Of a DNA stretch of 64,000 bases, positions 12,040-24,200 are shown one piece after another. Source of the DNA: Patiria miniata. Lineage: Eukaryota; Echinodermata; Asteroidea; Valvatida; Asterinidae. The position numbers were made by a program, and so were the translations under genes. The notes below the pieces were generated by a model, which did not search any database, had not been told where the DNA came from, and worked only from the letters and a program-made list of their open reading frames with translations. The stretch covers positions 41,561,315 through 41,625,314 of the forward strand of contig NW_024037069.1 of assembly GCF_015706575.1 (NCBI RefSeq). Direction: 5' to 3'. Position 1 is the first letter of the stretch, and every line of letters starts with the position of its first letter.

Positions 12040-12426
12040 AGGGGGACCGCTCATAAGTCTGACGCCTCATACATGTAGGTCCGACGTCTCGTAAGTCCAA
12101 AATTTCAGTCTTATGAGGCGACGGACATATGAGACGTCGGACTTATGAGGCACAAAAATTATTTATTCCGCCTCATAGGTCTGACGCCGCATAAGTCCAA
12201 CGCCTCATAGCCCCGACGCCTCGAAAGTCCGATGCCTCGTAAGTCCGACGCCTCAAAGCTCCGATGCCTCATAAGTCTGAGACAGCGTTTGTCCATTGTA
12301 GGACTTATGAGGTGTCAGACTTATGAGGCGTCGGACCTATGAGGTGGAATTTATGCCTAATAAGTCTGACGCCTTATGAGGCGTCGGACCTATGAGGTGT
12401 TGGACTTATGATACGGCCCCTTAAAA
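12040..12426. mobile_element. word-array element, word CCTCATAAGTCCGACG
   Basis: About eighteen copies of a 16-17-bp word (cctcataagtccgacg and variants) occur in both orientations. The ends are imperfect inverted repeats: aaagggggaccgctcataag at the left and the complement of cttatgatacggccccttaa at the right. TTAA lies at both borders, hinting at a TTAA target. No ORF. The structure is a short non-autonomous DNA transposon whose whole body is made from one word. Confidence 0.7.
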
Positions 12427-12614
12427 AGCTACGTGTGTGATCTGCCCAAAAAAGTTCTAAATGACGATGTAAATACAAACCGACAAATCCACTGTTTTAT
12501 GTGACTCGATCTCCTTCTCAAATTCAGCTTCACTTTCTTGACACTCAAGCAGTCCAAGCCTCTAAAAAATAACATGGTGTATCCTTTTGCTAACCAAACG
12601 GACACTGGCTAAAT

Positions 12615-12715
12615 ATTGCAGTTTTCAGAAAATCAAGTACATGTAGCATGCTACACATGTAGCATGCTACACATGTATGTAGCATGCTACTTGATTTTTT
12701 GAAAACTGCAATCTA
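12615..12715. repeat. palindrome with TAGCATGCTAC core repeats
   Basis: Arms attgcagttttcagaaaatc and its near complement flank three copies of gtagcatgctacacatg. A small hairpin MITE. Confidence 0.6.
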
Positions 12716-14781
12716 TAGCATGCATGACATTCATATTTAGATACATTATTTATACATGTCTTTTTTTAAGGACAAAAAGCCACTAAAATACTTTGAAAAT
12801 CTACACAGATAAAAAACCTGAATACATGTACATTGATATTTGGTGAAAATGGAGATACCCCGGAAGCATACAAAAATAAACGATCTAATGTGCTGTAAAA
12901 TAAAACAAGTATTTGGGTAACTAATATGCGGAGAGAACTCAAATAAAGAAAGTCTCCTTGTTTTTTCAGAGCACGAATTTCAAGGTAAAAAAGAAAACAA
13001 GATCAAAAATAAAACTGGTAAAAGACCGATGCACGTGTGCTACAATGCAAAATTCAACATTTCAGAATAAACATTTGTATTTCTAGTGCATGACCCTGCA
13101 AGTTGGAATACTAATATTTTTTTCCCACAAGAATATCATTAAAAACAAAATAAACCTGATAAAAAAGCCTGCATAAAAAAAATAAAAATAAATAAATACA
13201 TGAAGAAATGTTTAGTTGGGATAGTTGAGACTTTTAAATGCTGTTAAAAATTAGTAAAAACTGGAATCAAAAAAAAAAAAAATCGTAAAATGTTTCTCAT
13301 ATTAAGACAATTAAGCACTCATGCGAGAATCCTGTTTGACTATACTACAATGTACTATAACCATTAATAAACACATGTTCATAATTTTGTGGAACTACAA
13401 GTAATATTGGCTTTATCTGTAACTCATAATAGATTGTATATAGCACCCAAGTAAATCCTTGTCATTTGATTGGAGGATTGTAGGTCACGCGGTATTCATT
13501 AATCGAACCTTTGCACGGCCTACGTCATAACTGTGCATTTTTGGTTCCATTCACCATGCATTTTCATCCCATCCCTTTTGATCTAGTATTGCACGCCGCG
13601 CGCACGATGCGTGAGAAACGCTCATGCGTAACAGCTCATATATTCTACTCTAAAAAAAAACACTAGCAAACCATTCATTACGACTAGACATTTGAGTTAC
13701 ACTTAAATCCATTAAAACAGCTTAAAACTACGACTTACTTACTTTTAGTTAGACTTGCTCGAAACACCTCAGTTTAAATGCAAGAAAACTTATACATGTT
13801 TGCTGTCTAAAAAAGGAGAAATGATAAAAAAAAAAATCAGACCTTCATTTAATTACCATGATCACTATATTGTTTTTACTATATTTTTGTAATTTCATGA
13901 CAAAAACAAGTATTAAGAACAAAATACAATTTTATAATTTGTGCAATGTGTATTGGCATCCTCAATTTGGACAGTTCCCAGTTCCAAGTGCTTGCAAACG
14001 TTGTGAGTTGTGTGATTATAACAAGATTATAAGCAAGATTTAGCAAGATTACAGAACAGGCTGAAGTATCAAAATCTGACATCAACAGGGGGTCGGAAAT
14101 GGTCTCTTCCAGGGAAGTATCAGAGGTTTTTTTTATTGGACTTTTGTCATTTTTGAGAGAGCTCAAATGAACTGCACAATGCAATGAAGCTTCAATATTT
14201 GGACGAAGTCCTGCTCATCAAGTGAAAAATCACTGAACGGATATTTTAAAAGACGTGCTGCATTTTTTAAAAATCTGTCTGCAATTTGGCAGGTTGGTTG
14301 TTTATCCAACAGGAAAACAATTTTCCTTACATAGTACTGGAAACAACTGCATCCAAACCATTTTTATGGTAAAAAACTATATGCTAATATCCAAACTAAA
14401 TTCAATGTGAACAAGAGGTCAGTAAACCAAAGAAAAACACTCTCTGTTTTTTCCTTAGAAACCACTCCCTATAATTGTTTCTTTTTCCCCAGGATGACTT
14501 CCTTCCTCTTTTGAAAAGTTTGGCCTGGACAAACAATGTAGTTGACATGGGAGAGAAAATTTCAACGGGCTGTTGACTGGGTTGACTGGATAGGCGCCAG
14601 GGAAATTATGCCTATTAAGGGGACATGAGATCAGACCTACACAAAAGTTAAATTTGATTAAAAAAAACAAAAAAACGGTGATTAAGAATACAATAACCTC
14701 CATTTGGAAAAATCTCAAAACACGGATCTTGGTTTGTGAGCATGTTGCTTTCCTGGCAACACTGCACCATGTTGCCAAAGA
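12716..14781. other. AT-rich stretch without gene
   Basis: Very AT-rich with poly-A runs. No exon supported. It lies downstream of the LITAF-domain gene's stop codon (15230); part of it may be that gene's 3' UTR, and a minus-strand AATAAA (complement near 14130) exists, but no poly(A) site can be chosen with confidence. Confidence 0.4.
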
Positions 14782-14957
14782 AGAGTTGTAATCGCGTTGT
14801 AATCACAAGTCAAATCACACGTTGGGTCATAAGAGACAGGGGATGCAAAGTGACTAAGGAATGCCTTTGTCACTATACACTAGCTTGTCACTTGACTTCA
14901 GACTATCATGACTTGTGATTGACCTGTGATGACTTGTGATAATTTGTTGACAACTCT
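14782..14957. mobile_element. word-array element, word GACTTGTGAT
   Basis: Termini agagttgt (14782-14789) and acaactct (14950-14957) are inverted. The body repeats the word gacttgtgat or its complement about six times. A related, less regular block of acaagtc/cttgtgatgg words lies at 53811-54008. Its termini match those of the GACTCGAGTC element at 8590-8771, though its word differs. Confidence 0.6.
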
Positions 14958-15229
14958 GGTGTTCCACCACAACAACAGGCCAGTCCAAAGTAAGCGTACA
15001 CAGCTGCGTTTTCTTTTATCAGACAAACAAACTCATGAGCTTCTTTCCAAGACTGTTCTAATTGAGAACCTTGTGCGTACCCTAATTTGAACTGGTGCCA
15101 CTGCACATGGAATGTTCCAAGTGCTCCAAGTTTTGAGATGTTCCATGCAAGGTCTGGATTGAGGGAGGGAAAGGATGAAGGGGAGGGGAGAACCTTTCTT
15201 GTGATCTCACAGCCCATGCTGCTGGGTGT

Positions 15230-18200
15230 CTACATGCGATTGAAGGTGGCTAACTGGTACTTGCAGACCGGGCAGTTGTGAATGGCATCCTGACAGCTGT
15301 CGATGCAGAACGGGATGAAGCAACAGATCCACAACCTGCCGAGTAGGAAGAATGGAAAAGTGGTTCCCAATTTGTTTAAAGGGAACACACAACATTTGCT
15401 TTTGCTGACATTTTCAGAAATAGATGGATTTGGGGGTTAGTATTTGTAGCAAATATTGTTACACTGACTTGTTTCAAGGTCTGTGCTCGTAGATGCTGGA
15501 AACACAAGAAAAACAGTAATGTTCCTGCAGTCTGGTTTCCTGACCCCACTTAAGATGAAACAGAGCAATTGATAGACGTCGGGGAATTGTAAGGTCAGGG
15601 AACCAGTCTAGCTGGCTTGTTCCCATTCACAGGTGTGTAATCGATTGCAAACAAAATGCAGACTTACTAAATTGTAAATTTGGGGGAAGTATTTGAAAAA
15701 AAAGGCATTTTTTTTAAATTTTTTTTTACAAAAATACCACTTTTCTTGAAAATGACAGCATACCAGGTGCCATGATTTTACAGGATGCTTTTAGGCCATC
15801 AGCCTCGGTCCAAAATGTTTGCCACCGGTATCAAATGAGCGGAATAATCATCATAGCGATTTTTGGCAAGGTACATGTATACACCTCAAGAGTTGGAAAA
15901 TATGTGATAGCATTGCAGCGATGGCACCTTTATGGGTGTAATCACCATTTAAAAAAAAATGTCCATCAAAACGCTTGTTACCACTCTAGGGGTGGTATAC
16001 CTTGCGCATGCGCACTATAATCATTTATGCCCTGATTTGATACTGACCAAACCCCCAGGCTGATGGCCTATTTAAGCCCTGTCCGCACTGGACTTTTTTT
16101 GGTCAAACTAACCAAGACTATGGGTACTTTTCCCATTTTAAGTCCAGTACGGACAGCCTAGGACGTTTTCCTCTCAGTTACTTTTCCTGAGTCCAGCGGT
16201 TACTTTTACTGGCCAACTGCTGCCCAGGAAAATTGACCAGGTGCCCAGGAAAACTGACCAGGTCACTTTTCCCGAGACAATAAGTACAGTGCGGACAGTG
16301 CGAGTCGGTAAAAGTGGCTTGGGAAAGCGTACATCCGGCCCGAGCACCCTGTTATGCATACAGAGAGCGCACGAACCTGCACGTGCAGTGGCCGAAAATT
16401 TTGTAGAAACACGCTGCGATGTATCATCAAGTCCAAGCAGTAAAATCTCGTTACAAATATATTTCAACGGAGAAATACATACACAGAAAAGAGAGATCAC
16501 ATTGTGGGAAATAATTTGCAGAAATTCTCTTTCTCCACCGATGTTTGTTAGGTATTTTCTACGATCCAAATTCGTCATGTTAGGCTGCTGTAGTCATGCA
16601 CGGCGCATCATGGTCCGGTACCGTACGTAGGCCGTAGTCACTGGTTCCGGTCCTACATCATAGCTTTGATTCTGTTAGCGATGGGAACCAACAAATACCG
16701 ATGGCACTGCTGCCGCACGGAACATCGTACAGCGCACATGGCTTCCATCATTATGTGTCAGAAATATAGGGTTTTTCGTCAAGATATAGCGTGTCAAGAT
16801 GAAATAATATCGTGTTAACGATTATGTTGTGCATGTAAATGGCGTGTGCATGTGTAATATGAATGTGCGTTTCGGAGGCTGAAAATGTGATCGGCAGTTT
16901 GTTTTCTGCGTACGGTGAGTAATTATACTGACACAGTGACAGCTCGGTTAAATTCTCCCACGCGGTCTGGGTAAAATTTCCCGTGTCGAAAGTCCAAGTG
17001 CAGACAGTGGTCACATTTGACCATTTCTCATTTTACCATCGTCTCGGTAAAACCTTCCAAAAAAAAAAGGCCAGTGCGGACATGGCTATAGACCGTCATT
17101 CACTAACAGTAAGGTATTTCATAATAATTTGGTACAAAGTTTTTGTTTTTTGATGTTTGCAAATGTTGTATATTCCCTTTAAGTACAAAGAAAGTTTATC
17201 TGATTTACTGTAGTGTTTTGGTAGGATTTCAATGGATTTAGGCTTTAAAAAGCTGCCTTGCAAAAATAGTTTGGGGAGTCAACAGACCTTTGACCAATGG
17301 ACTCTGTGCACGACCAGCAGATGGGGCTTTGTGACACTTTAGAGATCTTCCTGGGAGGGCCATATGGAGCATCAATTCCCGCATGTGGCACGAAGAATGC
17401 AAGATCAATTACAATCTTATGCACGATCAAGTATATTCTGAATCTTCTTCTTGTGAGCACCAGGCGTATGGTGGATATGCATTCAAGTCCCTCCTAACTC
17501 TCTTTCTGTTACCCAGAGATGCCAAAGGGTCTGCTTGAAAAAAAAACCACCCGGAACTGGGTCTGCTTGAAAAATCCGGAACGGCTGCTTGAAAAAAACC
17601 CAGAAATTTTTCGTGTGTGAAAAAGCCACTCTGAGTCCGACACAAAGTCCCCGTTGTCATCTTTATCTTGTAGCCAAGCCTAGTTCCATTTATTTTTTAA
17701 GTTCGCTTCTATGGTCTTTAAGCTGCCGGTTCGTTCAATCACTTTGACTTTTGCCATATTCCTTATATTTCTTCTGCCTACCCGATAAATTATTGAGGCA
17801 GCCGTCGCTATTGCTATGTTGGTGTGCCATGAATTATGCATGACTTCACACCAGGAAATGCACAAAGCATGGAAGTTGGAGTTGTCAAGAACGCGGTGAC
17901 CGAAGGGTCATCAACGCTCGTATTATTGTACTTGAAACACAGTGGTCTGCAAATGTGGTTAAAAAAAAACTGCTCACCCAAAGAAAAACATGATCAGGCA
18001 GAGGAGCCAGGCTAGGGTCCCCGTGACGTAGGTCACCTGAGAGGTCACCTGATTGTGACAGTTGGGACACTGGCACTGGACAGGGAACTCCCGGAATGAC
18101 TGCTGAATGACGGTAGTGACAGCAGGCTGGGCGGTCACCACAGTGGTGCCTGCATGGTAACCTACGGTGCCCGGTGGTGGGTAACCTGGCTGGCCCTGTG

Positions 18201-21200
18201 GGGCGTAACCGGGCTGGCCTTGAGGGGGGTACCCAGGCTGGCCCTGTGGGGGGTACCCAGGCTGTCCCTGTGGGGGGTAACCCGGCTGGCCCTGTGGGGC
18301 GTATCCTGGCTGGCCCTGTGGGGCGTATCCTGGCTGGCCCTGGGGCGGCGGGTAGCTGCCATCTGCAGTGAGACAAGAACAAGACAAACGGTCAAATAAA
18401 CCCCTATTTCGGTTTCTGGTACGTGCGCGCGTCGCTGTAGCCGTACATGTCGGCAAAATTTAAAAAAAAAAATTTTCAATGTAAGATGATGTCTCAAAAT
18501 CGCCAAACTCACTGGTTTGATTGGAATCCTGCTGCTGCACAATTTTAGATGGGGTTACGATCGAGTATATGCTCTATGTTGCCTTTCTACGCTCCCATAT
18601 ATTGTGCACTAAATTTAGTTGGGCACCATTTGTAGGCAGTGATGTAATTTTGTAATTGTGTTTCTGGAAGCCAGAATGAGGGAGCAACGGTCGTGTATCT
18701 GTTACCTGTAAACGCTTTTTAATTAGCTCAATTTGTAAGGGAGCAGACTAATGACCAGCCTGGCAGCTCATGCACGATGTCGCTTTGGTCTGACGCAAAG
18801 ATCCTACATTACCGTTTTCTCTGATTTTTGAGTGACTATCCAAATTTCCCAAAGAATGTCGGTCGAGATCGTTAGTGGGTGCAGAATTCTCAAGCCTTAT
18901 GGCCTGAAGGATATTTTTGGGAGTTTAACATGTTTAAAGGGGATCGAAGCGTCATCAGCAACATCAGCCAACATTTGAAGAAGAAAAAAAGTAGGAAAAA
19001 AAACCACCCCGCGTCGCCGCACCACTTTTAGGGCAAGCTCCTAAACCTCTGACAACAGATGTTGTAGGTTCAGTACCAACTTCTGCCAACCCCTGCACTA
19101 GTCTAAACACAGCTTCAAAACATCTCACTGCTGATTAAGAGTCTGAAAACACCTGTGCATTCAATGGTCAACTGACCTATGACGTAGGAGTCAATTTAAT
19201 TTAAATACTCATGTGCACAGCGCTCTCAACTCCATGGCAGTTCCAAACACTACTAGGGCTGTGCGTTTATGAGTAGTTTGGGAGCCAGGTACATGTACCC
19301 AATTGCAAAAAAACCCACCCGGGTACCCGTTAAAGAAACCCGACCCCAAAGTTTAAATCTCAGAGGTTCCTTTTGCGCATGTTCATGAAGGTCTGCACTA
19401 TAAATGCTGCCACATTAGTGAGTGCCACAGCAATATAGTGAGCTCTGTTTTTAGGTGTAAACTGCAAATTCGCGAGTGTCATCAATTTAAAATATATTTT
19501 GCTTTCCTATGTACAAATGTAGCTGGTTTCATGTTGAAAATTCCCAACAAATGACCATCAAAACCTTTCACTTTCATCATCTGAAAAGTTACTATGTAGT
19601 TTGTAAAATTGGCTACAGGTACTCTATTCCATACTTGAGTTTTTCATCAATCCAAGTCTTTCATCAATCCAAGACACCCTGATTCACCCACATTCCCTCA
19701 CCTTCCTGCCCGTAACTCAAGCTCTCTTTCACTCTCCCTCCCGTAGATTCCCCCGACTCTGGAACGCTTTACCCTCCCACATCAAGGACTCTGCTGTCAC
19801 CAACTCACTCCCTGACTTTCTTAGAGATCTCAAACAGTCATTCTTCCTAGAAATAATGTAACTGATCCCAATAATTGTGCCATCACGAATCTGTTCATGT
19901 GCATGGGGGGCCACGTTTTTCGGTGATGTTGTGGGTTTTTCACATTGGTTGGTCCCTGTTATAGTGTTAAAATATGTGCGGGAATGCATACCTGCGGGTA
20001 ACAGTAATTAAGTTTACTTTTACTTTCCCCGACCCCCGTTTGTGTAATTTGTGTGTTTTTTATTATATTTGTTTTTGTTTATGTCTTGTATTTGTTCATG
20101 ACCCCCATCCTGTTACTTATTTTATCTCGTTTGTATAATTTAGTTTAATTATTTTGTTTTCTGGTCATACTTTTTTTTCTCATTTGATTGTTTATGCCTT
20201 TGTATTTTTGTGATATGTTGTAAGTTTGAAATGTCGTTTGGGTCGAATAAATAATAATAATAATAATAATAGAGAAAAAAGATCCTCCCTTCGTTCAATA
20301 TTCCATTTCTAATGTTCATCTTCAACAGGTTCCCAGTGTGAAGTTGTTAGGTGTTACATTGCAAAACAACTTAAAATGGGATGCCCATGTCATGGAGATT
20401 GTTAAAAAAGCCAACATGAAACTTTTCATGCTTAGGAAACTCAAAATGACAGGGTTAACTGACAAAGAGCTTGTGACCGTGTATAAAGGTTATATTAGGC
20501 CTGTTATAGAATATGCTGCCCCATTGTGGCACTCGGGCATCACCACAACTCTTTCTAATCTATTGGAATCAGTACAAAGAAGAGTGTGCCACATTATATT
20601 GGGTCAAAAATATACTGGATATGAACAAGCTTTGACCAGTTTTGGTTTGGAACCCTTGGACATGCGCAGAACCTCCCTTTGTAACAAATTTGCAATGAAA
20701 TCCTTTAACTCAAGCAAATTCAATGAGTGGTTTGTCAAATCTAAAAGCACCCATACTATGAATCTCCGGTCCAAACGAACACTTCATGTTCCATCTTGTA
20801 AAACAACCCGTTTTTGGGCAATTCCACGGTAACGGAAGGACGTTTTCACTCATTAAACAAAATTTCAAATGTGTGTATCACAGACACTGTTCATAGTTAC
20901 AGCAAACAAATGTCACAATTGTATTGCTATAATGCTACTTTCATTTTCCACACTTTTGGGGGGCATGAATGCCTCCCGTTTATGAATTATGAATATTAAT
21001 GAGGTCGGTAACGGAAGGACGGTAAAACGGACAAGGGTTTTCCAACTTACTCACGTTTTGCGTAAACTCTGTGAATTTTATGGGGCAATTATATTTTAAA
21101 GGTAGGAAATGGAATCCCTGAAGCTTTATCTATACTATACCGCCTTTCATTTGACTTTAAGTGTTTCGGTAATATAATTACAACGTTTTAGGCAGATTAT

Positions 21201-24200
21201 GATTTGGTAACGGAAGGACGGTAACGGAAGGACAAAAGGTTTACTCAATTATAGCATGAACAAAATGTGAATTTACACTAATTATACAAGTGAAACAAAT
21301 TGCTGAAATGTGTAACTGAATGTGAAATCAACAATATGTGGACCTGGCATAAATAATTATACCCAAGAAACTATTGAGATAAAGATAGAAGCCTGCTAAT
21401 TAATGATAAAAGAAAAACGAAAACCACCCAAAACACATAATTCACGAACACAAGACAACTACAGAAATGGACTTCAAACCCATCACCTCAATCCTTAAAA
21501 GTTTAAATACACAGTTTTTGAGCACTTGAGTATATTGGTTACATGTTCACTAACAACTTTTAATAATAATACCGGTAGGTTCAGTGGTTTACCTAAAGGG
21601 TGAAGGGGGGGGGGGGGGCGACCAGCCTACATGTACATTTAAGGTAAAAACATCTACCGGTAGAACTGATGGCTTCAGTTAGGTGTTGCTTTTAATTGAA
21701 CTCTAAAATCAATGTTTGAAATCAAATTACAATGATTTAGAGTAGTAACAATTAATTTATAAACATCCAAACTGAAATTGTTAACTTGGGCATAATTTGT
21801 CAAAGATTGCACCTCACATGTCTTACACATGTAAATTGAATGAAAGTGCCCATAAGTACCGGTACTTTCTGCCATCTCATTTTTGACTTAATTTGCTTCT
21901 GGAATGGCTTCACAGAATTTGTATCTTTCTCTATTGTCCATGAATGCTGATGACAGCAACTTTATGATTTGATTTTCTGCAACAACTCCATACATGTACA
22001 AGTACTGGTACATCGGCATATATGTACATGTACATTGTACATGTTGTACATGCCTGTGCCTTTCTTTGTAATAAACACCTTGCCCTGCTTATCCCGCTTT
22101 TGTGAAAGTGGGTCACATGAATGTCCTTTCAATGCTCCTTATACATGCATGTATTTGCAGTGATTTTCATTTTTCAAACATGAGCGCAAATGTCGTAACA
22201 TTTGATAAAAATACGATTTGTCCTTCCGTTACCGTCCTTCCGTTACCGTCCTTCCGTTACCAATTTGGTAACGGAAGGACGTGATTTAATTAATTTTAAT
22301 TAAAAAACGAGAAGTACAGCAGTGTCAGTTATAATGTCATATTGAAGGCCTACCTAAACTTGCTTTGCACAATAACTTTCAATGCATTCATACTACAAGT
22401 TTTAAAAATAAATTAAAAATATACATATTTTTTCGGTAACGGAAGGACATTTTCGAAGGCTGAAATATTAGAAGTCACTGAAGCGAAGCAAATTATGCAA
22501 AATGTTAAAAACAAGTTTTAGTCAGTTTTTCAAGACCAATACTTTCTCATGACAGAAACTGATGGCATTAGTACATATTTTTGTGTGTGTTTTGGTAGAA
22601 TACTTTCATATCACTATTAATCACATTTTTAGGATTAAAACAGGATTATTACATAATCCTATTTTTTGGTACCGAAATGTATAAAAAATAAAATTCCGAC
22701 TTCAAATCTTGAAAATATAGACTTTTAGCTTTCATTTGATGCCAAATTTGTTTAAGTCACATGTATTTGAATTTGTTGGTGTCATGTCCACTTTGGTGTG
22801 GAATTGCCCTTTTATAATAGCCCAGTCCCATATCTCAACAGACTTGTTAATAGCGCACTCAGTTCACTCCCACCAGCCCAATGAAATTACCGGTTCTTTT
22901 TAGCATAGTACATGTATTGTTTTTCTGTGCAATTTTTGATATGTATACTATATTTTTTGTACTTACAATTTTCCTTTGTTTTTACCGTTTACTCTTTGTG
23001 ATTTTAACCTCATCTAATTTTTTGTAATTCAGCCTGTGGGCTGCTATAAGCAGTGTTTTAATAAACCACAAATAATAATAATAATAATAATACATGTAGT
23101 CGAGTAACCAGTTCCGCTGCACAGCCCTAAACACCACACAATTTTGAAATATCAAATAAATCTAATTCTGTAAGATATAATTTTATAACAACGTGTGGCC
23201 ATTAGATTTGATTGGCAATTTTATTTGCAGGAACTGCTGTCCACCGCAATTGTAATTATTTGTAGCAATTACACAATGAAAAAACATCTTTCAACATTTT
23301 CAAACTCTTTGATGGTCATCAAAGCAAGAATCTATTAAAACATTCGCCCTTTTCATAGAGCTCGTAAAACTGAAATACATGTAAAGGGCAATTCCATGGT
23401 TACTCACGTTTCATTTTCGTAACGTGAGTAACCGATTTTGTGCGTCTTGTTTATCATACATAACACATTTTTCTGGATGTCATCTTTGGTACTTAGGTAG
23501 GTCTAGGTCTACTCTATCTGCCATGTGGATAACAGTTATTAAACCTTTTCAGTAAGGTAATGACAGCCCAAGGAAACTCAAAAGTACATCAAAAATGTAA
23601 CGTGAGTAACAGTGGAATTGCCCTAAAGTACATGTACTATCCTTGACTACTCTAGCATAAAAATGTGAAGGGAGGTATACATATGTATTACATGTACACC
23701 TAACCCCCAGGCCCTTGTTGCTTACAACCATCCTCAATCCTCCAAAATCCTCCAAAATTTTGCAACTCCGCCTACATTTTTAAAAATCGTCAGACAGTCC
23801 TGCCTCAAAATGCATTCATCCTCAATCCTCCAAAATCCTCATGTGCTTCAATCACCATTCATCCTCAATCCTCCAGAATCCTCATTTGATTCAATCACCA
23901 TTCATCCTCAATCCTCTAGAATCCTCCAAAACCGCCAGGAGGATTTTGGAGGAGTGAGGTGGGTTAGGGTTAAGGACATTTAAGTACCGGTACCAATCAC
24001 CATGATCACGTACGTTTTTACTCTACATATATGTAAACAAGCTGGTTTACCCGATCATAGATCGGGTAGGGCGTATAGTGTTGGGGATGAAAATGCGGGG
24101 AGTTAAAGGGAATTATACATCATTTGCTTTTGCTGTAATTTTCAGAAATGGATGGAATTGGGGGATTGGAAATATAAAGCAAATATAGTTACACTGACTT

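Larger units (their letters stand above)
15380..17178 (+). mobile_element. TTAA-family B MITE, interrupted by other elements
   Basis: Starts AGGGAACACACAACATTTGC after TTAA (15376-15379) and ends GCAAATGTTGTATATTCCCT before TTAA (17179-17182). The family's diagnostic interior (ggaattgtaaggtcagggaa, ccaggtgccatgattttaca) stops at about 15790 and resumes at about 17087 (gaccgtcattcactaacag). The 1.3 kb between is two other insertions (15792-16070 and 16076-17086). Other copies: 24107-24572, 43201-43713, 50835-51369 (reverse). Confidence 0.8.
19254..23129. mobile_element. hAT-ended element (3.9 kb) carrying nested retroelement pieces
   Basis: Terminal inverted repeat TAGGGCTGTGC at the left (19254) and its complement gcacagcccta at the right (to 23129). 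Flanking 8-bp repeats aacactac (19246-19253) and aacaccac (23130-23137) differ at one base, the expected duplication size for hAT transposons. Little of the original hAT interior is visible; most of the span is two LINE 3' ends, one split by a GGGCAATTCCAC element. No hAT transposase was recognised. Confidence 0.7.

Noticed and set aside
16174-16630. Overlapping 129- and 134-codon ORFs
   Set aside because: Opposite-strand ORFs inside a TIR-bounded element, with no recognised domain and no splice signals.
18154-18542. Long ORFs antisense to or out of frame with the LITAF-domain repeat exon
   Set aside because: They are shadows of the GQPGY-coding repeats; the true frame is fixed by splice phases and the LITAF domain.
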